The position numbers and the translations under genes are program-made. From the NCBI GenBank assembly GCA_020465985.1, contig JAANYP010002046.1, positions 153,726 through 217,725 on the forward strand: a stretch of 64,000 bases of DNA, in the 5' to 3' direction. The notes below the pieces were generated by a model. The model was not told the origin of the DNA. It did no database searches and worked only from the letters and a program-made list of their open reading frames with translations. The first letter of the stretch is position 1. Every line of letters starts with the position of its first letter. The stretch is from Centrapalus pauciflorus (Eukaryota > Streptophyta > Magnoliopsida > Asterales > Asteraceae). Positions 44,655 through 56,680 of the stretch are shown piece by piece.

Positions 44655-45573
44655 ATCTGCACATTAAAGTGTAAAATATATTAGAAGGGACAAAATAAAA
44701 ATGAAACTTGTTTAAATTGTAATTTGTTTTATTTTGAACTTATGTAAGTTCAAAATCCAACACATATAAATTTCTACAAGTTTGAGTTAAAATTAGTCAA
44801 ACATTTCGATTTTAATAGCAAATTCGAATAACATATTCGAAATTAACCTTAATTCGAGTTTAATGATATGTTTGAATTTATGGACAAGTTCGAAGCATAT
44901 GAACAAACTCGAATGTCGGCATATTCAAAACAAAAATCCAAGATTTAAACCATTTTAGACTTAGAAAATCACATTCATTAGTCCTAATAGGTTCTAATTG
45001 AAATTATTTGCCACTTATTTGAAGTTTCACCCGTTTAAACTTTGTGATTTTGAATCACAATGTTCAAAACCCTTAAAACCTCAAATCTATTCGATTTTGG
45101 CTCAAATTGAGTCTAAAACTTCCTAAATCTTTTATAATGATGTTGATTATACCTAGATTTGGTTATATACTCGAATACAAATGGACAAAACTTCGACAAA
45201 TAGGTGAAAACTCGAATTCGGTAAAGTCGAAGGCTAAACTCGAAGTCGCACACAGTAGTAAACTCGAAGGCTAAAGTCGAATGTAGGTGAACAATGAATG
45301 TTCACTGTTGACCTATATATACTAACCACCTTCGAACTTGTCTCCAAATTCGAATTTACAGCCAAATTCGAATGTAACATTCCATTTTGTCTTAAATTCG
45401 AATTTAACTGAAAATTTTGAAAATTTTGAAAATCTTTGAATTAAATTCAACTTTTCCAACTTTTTCGTGTAACGGAACAAACTATGTAAAATTTATTTAC
45501 ACTAAGCACAAGATTTTCACGCAATTTTATTTATTCAACTAAGAATGCATCCTCCGTAACTTTGACCTCTTTC

Positions 45574-46038
45574 CTAAATAAAAGAAAATAAAATAAAATA
45601 AATTAGCCAAAAAGTACGATGCATCCTCCATTGCGCTATTAATCCACTCTTTATGTACGATGCCTTAGCTACATCAAGGCCATACCCCATCCTCAAGAAT
45701 GCTGCTTGCCTTACTTCCAAAGGGAAGTCAATAGGCCCAGCTTCCTGGTCGGCTGATCCCAGCTGCAAAACCGTGCGCAACATATCGGCGGAGAACACGA
45801 GGGGCTGCCCGGCTATTCTAGTCCTCAATACTGTAGGAGTTGCTGTACAATCAACTTGCAGATGATCCTAAAATTGCCAAACGTAAGGCAGCACGATCTG
45901 CACATTGTGAGAAAGGGCATACGACACCCTTGAATTAGCCAAAAAGTCCACCATCTGGCGAAATGCCTGAGCTTCAGGAAGCTCACGATCTTGTGACACG
46001 ACCATATTATGCTTTTGAATAAACGCTCTTTCCCCCAT
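45574..46038 (-). pseudogene. Array unit 6: accessory ORF copy with TAG stop (type beta)
   Basis: Same nonsense change and marker bases as unit 4; re-opens at 45828 for 84 codons. Confidence 0.75.
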
Positions 46039-46912
46039 ATCTTCACATTAAAGTGTAAAATATATTAGAAGGGACAAAATAAAAATGAAACTTGTTTAAA
46101 TTGAAATTTGTTTTATTTTGAACTTATGTAAGTTCAAAATCCAACACATATGAATTTCAACAAGTTTGAGTTAAAATTAGTCAAACATTTCGATTTTAAT
46201 AGCAAATTCGAATAACATATTCGAAATTAACCTTAATTCGAGTTTAATGATATGTTCGAATTTTATGGACAAGTTCGAAGCTTATGAACAAACTCGAATG
46301 TCGGCATATTCAAAACAAAAATCCAAGATTTAAACCATTTTAGACTTAGAAAATCACATTCATTAGTCCTAATAGGTAATTGAAATTATTTGCCACTTAT
46401 TTGAAGTTTCACCCGTTTAAACTTTGTGATTTTGAATCACAATGTTCAAAACCCTTAAAACTTCAAATCTAGTCGATTTTGGCTCAAATTGAGTCTAAAA
46501 CTTCCTAAATCTTTTATAATGATGTTGATTATACCTAGATTTGGTTATATACTCGAATACAAATGGACAAAACTTCGACAAATAGGTGAAAACTCGAATT
46601 CGGCAAAGTTGAAGGCTAAACTCGAAGTCGCACACAGTAGTAAACTCGAAGGCTAAAGTCGAATGTAGGTGAACAATGAATGTTCACTGTTGACCTATAT
46701 ATACTAACCACCGTCGAACTTGTCTCCAAATTCGAATTTACTGCCAAATTCGAATGTAACATTCGATTTTGTCTTAAATTCGAATTTAACTGAAAATTTT
46801 GAAAATCTTTGAATTAAATTCAACTTTTCCAACTTTTTCGTGTAACGGAACAAACTATGTAAAATTTATTTACACTAAGCACATGATTTTCACGCAATGT
46901 TTATTTATTCAA

Positions 46913-47371
46913 CTAAGAATGTATCCTCCGTAAGTTTGACCTCTTTCCTAAATAAAAGAAAATAAAATAAAATAAATTAGCCAAAAAGTACGATGCCTTA
47001 GCTTCATCAAGGCCATACCCCATCCTCAAGAATGTTGCTTGCCTTACTTCCAAAGGGAAGTCAATAGGCCCAGCTTCCTGTTCGGCTGATCCCAGCTGCA
47101 AAACCCTGCGCAACATATCGGCGGAGAACACGAGGGGCTGCCCGGCTATTCTAGTCCTCAATACTGTAGGAGTTGCTGTACAATCAACTTGCAGATGATC
47201 CCAAAATTGCCTAACGTAAGGCAGCACGATCTGCACATTGTGAGAAAGGGCATACGACACCCTTGAATTATCCAAAAAGTCCACCATCTGGCGAAATGCC
47301 TGAGCTTCAGGAAGCTCACGATCTGGTGACACGACCATATTTTGCTTTTGAATAAACGCTCTTTCCCCCAT
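46913..47371 (-). CDS. Array unit 7: open 152-codon accessory ORF copy (type alpha, 50-bp deletion)
   Basis: Differs from unit 5 at only a few bases and shares its 50-bp deletion. The distance between their ATGs is 2717 bp. Confidence 0.45.
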   Translation of the reverse strand: MGERAFIQKQNMVVSPDRELPEAQAFRQMVDFLDNSRVSYALSHNVQIVLPYVRQFWDHLQVDCTATPTVLRTRIAGQPLVFSADMLRRVLQLGSAEQEAGPIDFPLEVRQATFLRMGYGLDEAKASYFLANLFYFIFFYLGKRSNLRRIHS

Positions 47372-48290
47372 ATCTGCACATTAAAGTGTAAAATATATTA
47401 GAAGGGACAAAATAAAAATGAAACTTGTTTAAATTGTAATTTGTTTTATTTTGAACTTATGTAAGTTCAAAATCCAACACATATAAATTTCTACAAGTTT
47501 GAGTTAAAATTAGTCAAACATTTCGATTTTAATAGCAAATTCGAATAACATATTCGAAATTAACCTTAATTCGAGTTTAATGATATGTTTGAATTTATGG
47601 ACAAGTTCGAAGCATATGAACAAACTCGAATGTCGGCATATTCAAAACAAAAATCCAAGATTTAAACCATTTTAGACTTAGAAAATCACATTCATTAGTC
47701 CTAATAGGTTCTAATTGAAATTATTTGCCACTTATTTGAAGTTTCACCCGTTTAAACTTTGTGATTTTGAATCACAATGTTCAAAACCCTTAAAACCTCA
47801 AATCTATTCGATTTTGGCTCAAATTGAGTCTAAAACTTCCTAAATCTTTTATAATGATGTTGATTATACCTAGATTTGGTTATATACTCGAATACAAATG
47901 GACAAAACTTCGACAAATAGGTGAAAACTCGAATTCGGTAAAGTCGAAGGCTAAACTCGAAGTCGCACACAGTAGTAAACTCGAAGGCTAAAGTCGAATG
48001 TAGGTGAACAATGAATGTTCACTGTTGACCTATATATACTAACCACCTTCGAACTTGTCTCCAAATTCGAATTTACAGCCAAATTCGAATGTAACATTCC
48101 ATTTTGTCTTAAATTCGAATTTAACTGAAAATTTTGAAAATTTTGAAAATCTTTGAATTAAATTCAACTTTTCCAACTTTTTCGTGTAACGGAACAAACT
48201 ATGTAAAATTTATTTACACTAAGCACAAGATTTTCACGCAATTTTATTTATTCAACTAAGAATGCATCCTCCATAACTTTGACCTCTTTC

Positions 48291-48755
48291 CTAAATAAAA
48301 GAAAATAAAATAAAATAAATTAGCCAAAAAGTACGATGCATCATCCATTGCGCTATTAATCCACTCTTTATGTACGATGCCTTAGCTACACCAAGGCCAT
48401 ACCCCATCCTCAAGAATGCTGCTTGCCTTACTTCCAAAGGGAAGTCAATAGGCCCAGCTTCCTGGTCGGCTGATCCCAGCTGCAAAACCGTGCGCAACAT
48501 ATCGGCGGAGAACACGAGGGGCTGCCCGGCTATTCTAGTCCTCAATACTGTAGGAGTTGCTGTACAATCAACTTGCAGATGATCCTAAAATTGCCAAACG
48601 TAAGGCAGCACGATCTGCACATTGTGAGAAAGGGCATACGACACCCTTGAATTAGCCAAAAAGTCCACCATCTGGCGAAATGCCTGAGCTTCAGGAAGCT
48701 CACGATCTTGTGACACGACCATATTATGCTTTTGAATAAACGCTCTTTCCCCCAT
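48291..48755 (-). pseudogene. Array unit 8: accessory ORF copy with TAG stop (type beta)
   Basis: Same nonsense change as units 4 and 6; re-opens at 48545 for 84 codons. ATG spacing to unit 6 is 2717 bp. Confidence 0.75.
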
Positions 48756-49664
48756 ATCTTCACATTAAAGTGTAAAATATATTAGAAGGGACAAAATAAA
48801 AATGAAACTTGTTTAAATTGAAATTTGTTTTATTTTGAACTTATGTAAGTTCAAAATCCAACACATATGAATTTCTACAAGTTTGAGTTAAAATTAGTCA
48901 AACATTTCGATTTTAATAGCAAATTCGAATAACATATTCGAAATTAACCTTAATTCGAGTTTAATGATATGTTCGAATTTTATGGACAAGTTCGAAGCTT
49001 ATGAACAAACTCGAATGTCGGCATATTCAAAACAAAAATCCAAGATTTAAACCATTTTAGACTTAGAAAATCACATTCATTAGTCCTAATAGGTAATTGA
49101 AATTATTTGCCACTTATTTGAAGTTTCACCCGTTTAAACTTTGTGATTTTGAATCACAATGTTCCAAACCCTTAAAACTTCAAATCTAGTCGATTTTGGC
49201 TCAAATTGAGTCTAAAACTTCCTAAATCTTTTATAATGATGTTGATTATACCTAGATTTGGTTATATACTCGAATACAAATGGACAAAACTTCGACAAAT
49301 AGGTGAAAACTCGAATTCGGCAAAGTTGAAGGCTAAACTCGAAGTCGCACACAGTAGTAAACTCGAAGGCTAAAGTCGAATGTAGGTGAACAATGAATGT
49401 TCACTGTTGACCTATATATACTAACCACCGTCGAACTTGTCTCCAAATTCGAATTTACTGCCAAATTCGAATGTAACATTCGATTTTGTCTTAAATTCGA
49501 ATTTAACTGAAAATTTTGAAAATCTTTGAATTAAATTCAACTTTTCCAACTTTTTCGTGTAACGGAACAAACTATGTAAAATTTATTTACACTAAGCACA
49601 TGATTTTCACGCAATGTTTATTTATTCAACTAAGAATGCATCCTCCGTAACTTTGACCTCTTTC

Positions 49665-50129
49665 CTAAATAAAAGAAAATAAAATAAAATAAATTAGCCA
49701 AAAAGTACGATGCATCCTCCATTGCCCTATTAATCCACTCTTCATGTACGATGCATTAGCTACATCAAGGCCATACCCCATCCTCAAGAATGCTGTTTGC
49801 CTTACTTCCAAAGGGAAGTCAAGAGGCCCAGCTTCCTGCTCGGCTGATCCCAGCTGCAAAACCCTGCGCAACATATCGGCGGAGAACACGAGGGGCTGCC
49901 CGGCTATTCTAGTCCTCAATACTGTAGGAGTTGCTGTACAATCAACTTGCAGATGATCCCAAAATTGCCTAACGTAAGGCAGCACGATCTGCACATTGTG
50001 AGAAAGGGCATACGACACCCTTGAATTAGCCAAAAAGTCCACCATCTGGCGAAATGCCTGAGCTTCAGAAAGCTCACGATCTGGTGACACGACCATATTA
50101 TGCTTTTGAATAAACGTTGTTTCCCCCAT
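49665..50129 (-). CDS. Array unit 9: open 154-codon accessory ORF copy
   Basis: Open from MGETTFIQKHN to the junction tail. It lacks the alpha and beta markers and lies outside the higher-order block. Substitutions include LSEAQAF and GPLDFPLE. Confidence 0.45.
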   Translation of the reverse strand: MGETTFIQKHNMVVSPDRELSEAQAFRQMVDFLANSRVSYALSHNVQIVLPYVRQFWDHLQVDCTATPTVLRTRIAGQPLVFSADMLRRVLQLGSAEQEAGPLDFPLEVRQTAFLRMGYGLDVANASYMKSGLIGQWRMHRTFWLIYFILFSFI

Positions 50130-51230
50130 ATCTGCACATTAAAGTGTAAAATATATTAGAAGGGACAAAATAAAAATGAAACTTGTTTAAATTCAAAATT
50201 GTTTTATTTTGAACTTCTGTAAGTTCAAAATCCAACACATATGAATTTCTACAAGTTTGAGTTATAAATTAGTCAAACATTTCGATTTTAATAGCAAATT
50301 CGAATAACATATTCGAAATTAACCTTAATTCGAGTTTAATGCTATGTTCGAATTTATGGACAAGTTCGAAGCATATGAACAAACTCGAATGTCGGCATAT
50401 TAAAAACAAAAATCAAAGATTTAAACCATTTTAGACTTAGAAAATCACATTCATTAGTCCTAATAGGTTCTAATTGAAGATATTTGCCACTTATTTGAAG
50501 TTTCACCCGTTTAAACTTTGTGATTTTGAATCACAATGTTCAAAACCCTTAAAACCTCAAATCTAGTCGATTTTGGCTCAAATTGAGTCTAAAACTTCCC
50601 AAATCTTTTATTATGATGTTGATTATACCTAGATTTGGTTATATACTCGAATACAAACGGACAAAACTTCGAAAAATAGGTGAAAACTCGAATTCGGTAA
50701 ACTCGAAGGCTAAACTCGAAGTCGCACACAGTAGTAAACTCGAAGGCTAAAGTCGAATGTAGGTGAACAATGAATGTTCACTTTTGACCTATACATACTA
50801 ACCACCTTCGAACTTGTCTCCAAATTCAAATTTACTGCCAAATTCGAATGTAACATTCGATTTTGTCTTAAATTCGAATTTAACTTAAAATTTTGAAAAT
50901 CTTTGAATTAAATTCAACTTTTCCAACTTTTTCGTGTAACGGAACAATCTATGTAAAATTTATTTACACTAAGCACAAGATTTTCACGCAATGTTTATTT
51001 ATTCAACTAAGAATGCATCCTCCGTAACTTTGACCTCTTTCCTAAATAAAAGAAAATAAAATAAAATAAATTAGCCAAAAAGTACGATGCATCCTCCATT
51101 GCCATATTAATCCACTCTTCATGTACGATGCCTTAGCTACATCAAGGCCATACCCCATCCTCAAGAATGGTGCTTGCCTTACTTCCAAAGGGAAGTCAAC
51201 AGGCCCAGCTTTCTGCTCGGCTGATCCCAG

Positions 51231-51506
51231 CTACAAAACCCTGAACAACATATCGGCGGAGAACACGAGGGGCTGCCCGGCTATTCTAGTCCTCAATACT
51301 GTCGGAGTTACTATACAATCAACTTGCAGATGATCCCAAAATTGCCTAACGTAAGGCAGCACGATCTGCACATTGTGAGAAAGGGCATACGACACCCTTG
51401 AATTAGCATAAAAGTCCACCATCTGGCGAAATGCCTGAGCTTCAGGAAGCTCACGATCTGGTGACACGACCACATTATGCTTTTGAATAAACGCTCTTTC
51501 CCCCAT
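51231..51506 (-). pseudogene. Array unit 10: accessory ORF copy truncated by CAG-to-TAG stop
   Basis: Open for 91 codons from MGERAFIQKHNVVV; the glutamine of VLQLG is a stop. The rest of the domain follows in frame with substitutions. Confidence 0.7.
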
Positions 51507-52362
51507 ATCTGCACATTAAAGTGTAAAATATATTAGAAGGGAACAAATAAAAATGAAACTTGTTTAAATTCAAATTTGTTTTATTTTGAACTTATGTAAG
51601 TTCAAAATCCAACACATATGAATTTCTACAAGTTTGAGTTAAAAATTAGTCAACCATTTCGATTTTAATAGCAAATTCGAAATTAACCTTAATTCGAGTT
51701 TAATGATATGTTCGAATTTATGGACAAGTTCGAAGCATATGAACAAACTCGAATGTCGGCATATTCAAAACAAAAATCCAAGATGTAAACCATTTTAGAC
51801 TTAGAAAATCACATTCATTAGTCCTAATAGGTTCTAATTGAAGATATTTGCCACTTATTTGAAGGTTCACCCGTTGAAACTTTGTGATTTTGAATCACAA
51901 TGTTCAAAACCTCAAATCTAGTCGATTTTGGCTCAAATTGAGTCTAAAACTTCCTAAATCTTTTATAATGATGTTGATTATACCTAGATTTGGTTATATA
52001 CTCGAATACAAACGGACAAAACTTCGACAAATAGGTAAAAACTCGAATTCGGTAAAGTCCAAGGCTAAACTCGAAGTCGCACACAGTAGTAAACTCGAAG
52101 GCTAAAGTCGAATGTAGGTGAACAATGAATGTTCACTGTTGACCTATATATACTAACCACCTTCGAACTTGTCTCCAAATTCGAATTTACTGCCAAATTC
52201 GAATGTAAAATTCGATTTTGTCTTAAATTCGAATTTAACTGAAAATTTTTAAAATTTTGAAAATCTTTGAATTAAATTCAACTTTTCCAACTTTTTCGTG
52301 TAACGGAACAAACTACGTAAAATTTATTTACACTAAGCACAAGATTTTCACGCAATGTTTAT

Positions 52363-52860
52363 TTATTCAACTAAGAATGCATCCTCCGTAACTTTGACCG
52401 CTTTCCTAAATAAAAGAAAATAAATTAGCCAAAAAGTACGATGCATCCTCCATTGCCCTATTAATCCACTCTTCATGTACGATGCCTTAGCTAAATCAAG
52501 GCCATACCCCATCCTCAAGAATGCTGCTTGCCTTACTTCCAAAGGGAAGTCAGTAGGCCCAGCTTCCTGCTCGGCTGATCCCAGCTGCAAAACCCCGCGC
52601 AACATATCGGCGGAGAGCACGAGGGGCTGCCCGGCTATTCTAGTCCTCAATACTGTCGGAGTTACTGTACAATCAACTTGCAGATGATCCCAAAATTGCC
52701 TAACGTAAGGCAGCACGATCTGCACATTGTGAGAAAGGGCATACGTCACCCTTGAATTAGCCAAAAAGTCCACCATCTGGCGAAATGCCTGAGCTTCAGG
52801 AAGCTCACGATCTGGTGACAAGACCATATTATGCTTTTGAATAAACGCTCTTTCCCCCAT
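52363..52860 (-). CDS. Array unit 11: open 165-codon accessory ORF copy
   Basis: First unit in the direction of transcription. Open from MGERAFIQKHNMVLSPD, with a longer tail (LLFRKAVKVTEDAFLVE) because the AT-rich joint is 10 bp shorter. It lies closest to the presumed pol end of E, so any accessory RNA starting upstream would reach this copy first. Confidence 0.45.
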   Translation of the reverse strand: MGERAFIQKHNMVLSPDRELPEAQAFRQMVDFLANSRVTYALSHNVQIVLPYVRQFWDHLQVDCTVTPTVLRTRIAGQPLVLSADMLRGVLQLGSAEQEAGPTDFPLEVRQAAFLRMGYGLDLAKASYMKSGLIGQWRMHRTFWLIYFLLFRKAVKVTEDAFLVE

Positions 52861-53806
52861 ATCTTCACATTAAAGTGTAAAATATATTAGAAGGGACAAA
52901 ATAAAAATGAAACTTGTTTAAATTCAAATTTGTTTTATTTTGAACTTATGTATGTTCAAAATCCAACACATATGAATTTCTACAAGTTTGAGTTAAAAAT
53001 TAGTCAAACATTTCGATTTTAATAGCAAATTCAAATAACATATTCGAAATTAACCTTAATTCGAGTTTAATGATATGTTCGAATTTATGGACAAGTTCGA
53101 AGCATATGAACAAACTCGAATGTCGGCATATTAAAAACAAAAATCCAAGATTTAAACCATTTTAGACTTAGAAAATCACATTCATTAGTCCTAACAGGTT
53201 CTAATTGAAGATATTTGCCACTTATTTGAAGTTTCACCCGTTTAAACTTTGTGATTTTGAATCACAATGTTCAAAACCCTTAAAACCTCAAATCTAGTCG
53301 ATTTTGGCTCAAATTGAGTCTAAAACTTCCTAAATCTTTTATAATGATGTTGATTATACCTAGATTTGGTTATATACTCGAATACAAACGGACAAAACTT
53401 CGACAAACAGGTGAAAACTCGAATTCGGTAAAGTCGAAGGCTAAACTCTAAGTCGCACACAGTAGTAAACTCGAAGGCTAAAGTCGAATGTAGGTGAACA
53501 ATGAATGTTCACTGTTGACCTATATATACTAACCACCTTCGAACTTGTCTCCAAATTCGAATTTACTGCCAAATTCGAATGTAACATTCGATTTTGTCTT
53601 AAATTCGAATTTAACTGAAAATATTGAAAATTTTGAAAATCTTATTAAATTCAACTTTTTCAACTTTTCCAACTTTTTCGTGTAACGGAACAAACTATGT
53701 AAAATTTATTTACACTAAGAACAAGATTTTCACACAATGTTTATTTATTCAACTAAGAATGCATCCTCCGTAACTTTGACCTTTTTCCTAAATAAAAGAA
53801 AATAAA

Positions 53807-54395
53807 TTAAATTAAAATAAATTAAAATAAAAATAAAAAAAAAGTAAAATTAAATTAAATTAAAATTTTGAACAAAAAATTAAACTTAAACTAATCTACA
53901 ATATTTTTAAAATTTACATCCTATAATTAACACTAACAGAATATTTTTGGCGAGAATAGTCAAATAAAGGTTCAATCGGATAGCGGTGTCAAATACGCAA
54001 TTTCAGTATCTTACTTTCACACTTAGGAATTTTTTGATTCCTTTGATTGTTTGTCGTGACATACATTTCTAGACGATTGCTGGTATTATTTTCCCTTTAA
54101 ACATGTTACACTTTGGAATATCCATTGGCCTTTTTATTTATCAAGAAATTACCTTACGTGACTCATACTTAGACATACTTTTATGATCAAGGCATTCACA
54201 CAATGATTATAACTTCTCGGTATTGCAAACTTTCTTTAAAGGCAAACGTCGGACACAGTTCTGTATTTACATACAACAGAGTGTCTTAGTTTGTCTTAAA
54301 GTTTATATTAAAGCTAGCAAGACAGCGGTGATAGGTCTGTATTGATGTACAACAAAGCGACTTATCTTGCTAACTCGAGTCAAACCAGAGGCAAT
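53807..54395 (-). other. Spacer of element E between pol and the accessory ORF region
   Basis: Non-coding, with A/T homopolymer-like sequence at 53807-53880 and then moderately complex DNA. A pair of related segments (ctgtatttacatacaacagagtgtctta at about 54260, and ctgtattgatgtacaacaaagcgactta at about 54338) forms an imperfect direct repeat about 78 bases apart. It ends at the insertion point of C. Confidence 0.5.
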
Positions 54396-55059
54396 GTTGG
54401 TACACCCTGTGTGACGATAGCAGTCTAAGTGTACTAGCATTTTGATTCAAGTAATATTGCAAAGTATTGAGTATTAACGAGTGTTTGATATATGTGTTTA
54501 TATATGTTTGATAGTTATTGATTGTATGTTTGAACTTGATGTAATATATTACAAGAAGTTCAAACATAAAGTTCAAAGATAAATTCAAACATAAGTTAAA
54601 ACATAAGTTCAAATATAAGTTTAATAAGTGAAATTCGAATTTAGAATAAATTCGAATTTGTCACTTGATGAATTTCGAATTTGTAGTAAATTCGAATGTA
54701 TCCTATAAGGTAGATTCGAGATTGTCAAGGGGACAAACTCGAATGGGCCTTAGGCCTGATTCGAGTTTGGCCCATGACAAACTCGAATGAGCCTCTATAA
54801 TTAGGGATTAACTCGAATCATTAAGAGACTTTTGCAGAATTCGTGTGAGATTAAGCAAAAGGGTGATCTCGAGTTTATCAATATTGTGAGTGTTATTTCA
54901 GAGAGAATCATCTCGTAGGTGCGTTCGTCGTCGTCCGTACAGCGTTGTGATAGTCTCCGTGTTCCGTGTGAGAGTTGTATCCGTCAAGCCGTTAACGAGG
55001 ATTCCGCACTCGTTAACGGTGTCGCGTCTAGATAGATCTGTGTAGTGCAAGACCTTACA
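54396..55059 (+). repeat. 5' LTR of element C
   Basis: 664 bp, TGTTGGTACACCC...AAGACCTTACA. It contains many tcgaat/attcga motifs in the form aaattcgaattt and caaactcgaatg between about 54620 and 54820, and a TATA-like ctataatta at about 54795. The antisense ORFs at 54370-54612 and 54898-55107 are not genes. Confidence 0.9.
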
Positions 55060-55061
55060 AG

Positions 55062-55074
55062 TGGTATCAGAGCC
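55062..55074 (+). other. Primer binding site of element C
   Basis: TGGTATCAGAGCC, two bases inside the LTR. Confidence 0.9.
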
Positions 55075-55694
55075 TAAGGAGTGTTCTTCGTGTTCATAAA
55101 GATACATCCTAGGTTTCTTGACGCTTTTGGACGGTTAATCTCACAAGTTTTTGGATTTTTCGAGCTTATCAAATTGGAATCCGGGAAATACTTAGTTGTT
55201 TTTCACGTTTTTGATCGAAATCAATATTTTTACTTGTAAAAATATTGATTTCATCTGAAAAACGTTAAAAACTGGAGGTATTAGCCGTTTCTCGAATTCG
55301 TGGCGCTGGAATCTGTTAGGAGTAATTAGGGTTTTGCTCATTTTCGAGTTTGATCAAAAATACGCTCCTGTCGAGTTTCCTAAAAAGTAATTTTGAGTTT
55401 AGAGGTTTCGAATTTGCTTTTGGCTTCAAGTTTGGACTAAAGTCGGATGGGGTATTCGAGTTTGACAGGGTTTCGATTTTGATTGTGGTTCGAGTTTACT
55501 TGGACATTCGAGTTTGGAGACTTTTCGAATTTGTCACACATTTCGAATTTAATTGGATTTCAGAACTTAACTTGAATTTAATCCTAAATAGGTTTAAAGT
55601 TAATTATATTCGAATTTACCTAAATTCGAAAGAATTAATATAAATTAATTTCGAATTAAATTAATTAAGTTAAAATTCAATTACCTTTGAAACA
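55075..55694 (+). other. Leader of element C with TTCGA[A/G]TTTG motifs
   Basis: No credible ORF (the 97-codon stretch at 55350-55643 is phenylalanine-rich and encoded by the motif itself). Between about 55290 and 55640 I count about 13 copies of tcgaRttt-type motifs, mostly TTCGAGTTTG and TTCGAATTTG, at irregular spacing. The equivalent leader of D has TCTG in place of TTTG. Confidence 0.7.
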
Positions 55695-56004
55695 ATGACA
55701 AATCTAATACGGTTTCTGGAAATGGATCATGAAGTCGGAAAAGCAAATACTCCGCCTAAACTGATGAAACTTCAAGACTATTACTGGTGGAAAGATCGTT
55801 TTGCCGACTTTGTGCGATTCAATGACATGCGTATGTGGATCTGTATCGACGAGGGATACATTCCACCGACAGCTGAGATAGAAGGACGCCAAAAGGTTGT
55901 TACGTATTCTAAAATGAAGGACGATGACAAAAAGCTGTTTGAAGCTGAGAACCGCGCATATGCTGTCATAAGAATGGCGTTACCTCAAGACATATTGCAC
56001 ACTT
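55695..56004 (+). pseudogene. gag of element C, truncated by insertion of D
   Basis: Starts MTNLIRFLEMDHEVGKAN and matches the first ~103 residues of D gag at most positions (YYWWKDRF, VRFNDMRMW, RMALPQDILHT). After codon 103 the reading frame runs into the LTR of D and stops. It shows no other damage, so C may have been intact when D inserted. Confidence 0.88.
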
Positions 56005-56664
56005 TGTTGGTACACCCTGTGTGACGATAGCAGTCTAATCGATCTGCATTATGATTTAAGTAATATTCTGAATATTAACAAGTGTTTTGATATATATGTT
56101 TAATATGTGTTTGTCTGTTATTGATTGTGTGTTTGAACTTGATGTAACATATTACAAGAAGTTCAAACATAAAAGTCAAAGATTATGTCAAGCATTAGTT
56201 AAAACATAAGTTTCATCACTTAAGTGTTTAAGTGTATTGGCTAGATTCGAATAGGTTAAGGAAGGCATTCGAATCTGTGATAGATTCGAATGTATCCTTA
56301 GATTCGAATGGGCTAGATTCGAATCTGTCAGATGGACAGATTCGAATGAGGCCTTAGGCCAGATTCGAGGTTGGCCCACAACAGACTCGAATCAGGGTCT
56401 ATAATTAGGGATAGACTCGAATGATTAGCAGACCTTTGGCAGAATTCGTGAGGAATTAAGCAATAGGCGATCTCGAGTTTATCAGCTAGGTGAGTCCCGT
56501 TTCGGAGAGAATTAGTACGTAGGATCGTTCGTGTGTCGTTCGTTCAGCGTCTAATAGTCTCCGTGTTTCCGTTGGTTGAGAGTTGTCCGTCTAACCGTCA
56601 ACGAGGATTCCGCACTCGTTAACGGATCCGCGTCTAGATAGATCTTGCATTGGTAGACCTTACA
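56005..56664 (+). repeat. 5' LTR of element D
   Basis: 660 bp, TGTTGGTACACCC...AGACCTTACA. It is related to the LTR of C, but its motifs read agattcgaatct and cagactcgaatc where C has aaattcgaattt and caaactcgaatg. A TATA-like ctataatta lies at about 56398. Confidence 0.9.
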
Positions 56665-56666
56665 AG

Positions 56667-56680
56667 TGGTATCAGAGCCA
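56667..56680 (+). other. Primer binding site of element D
   Basis: TGGTATCAGAGCCA, complementary to initiator methionine tRNA, two bases inside the LTR. Confidence 0.92.

Larger units (their letters stand above)
38775..53806 (-). repeat. 15-kb tandem array, 11 units of ~1.37 kb, derived from the accessory ORF of E
   Basis: The initiator ATG of the ORF recurs (minus strand) at 39188, 40560, 41936, 43321, 44654, 46038, 47371, 48755, 50129, 51506 and 52860, spacings 1372, 1376, 1385, 1333, 1384, 1333, 1384, 1374, 1377 and 1354. Each unit holds about 400 bp of N-terminal ORF and about 950 bp of upstream AT-rich DNA rich in ttcgaa palindromes. Units are nearly identical. Units 3-8 form three two-unit higher-order repeats (period 2717-2718). 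The left edge is where unit 1 departs from the others (cctccattgccc at 38775); the right edge is near 53806, where unit similarity stops. Unit joints share the microhomology tgcatcctcc. Confidence 0.95.
35588..54395 (-). mobile_element. Element E: 3' part of a Sirevirus-like copia element with an expanded tandem array
   Basis: On the minus strand, from right to left: pol/accessory-ORF spacer (53807-54395), 11-unit array (38775-53806) ending in the accessory ORF (39188-36217), PPT (36176-36186) and 3' LTR (35588-36175). The LTR is of the same family as those of C and D (shared TGTTRGTACAYCCTGTGTGACGATAG start, AAGACCTTACA-like end). E was inserted into the 3' LTR of B and is itself cut at 54395 by insertion of C. 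Its pol, gag and 5' LTR must lie to the right of the window, unless deleted. Confidence 0.82.
54396..56004 (+). mobile_element. Element C: 5' part of a Sirevirus-like copia element, inserted into E and broken by D
   Basis: LTR (54396-55059), PBS, leader and the first 103 codons of gag are present. At 56004 the sequence switches within gag to the LTR of element D. The remainder should continue after the 3' LTR of D, outside the window. C is of the same family as D and E. Confidence 0.9.

Noticed and set aside
40175..52687. Series of ~70-codon plus-strand ORFs starting MYDALA, one per array unit
   Set aside because: They are antisense shadows of the accessory ORF copies; their preservation follows from unit similarity.
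55350..55643. 97-codon ORF in the leader of C
   Set aside because: Phenylalanine/glutamate-rich peptide produced by the repeated ttcgaatttg motif; not matched by an ORF of like sequence in the leader of D.
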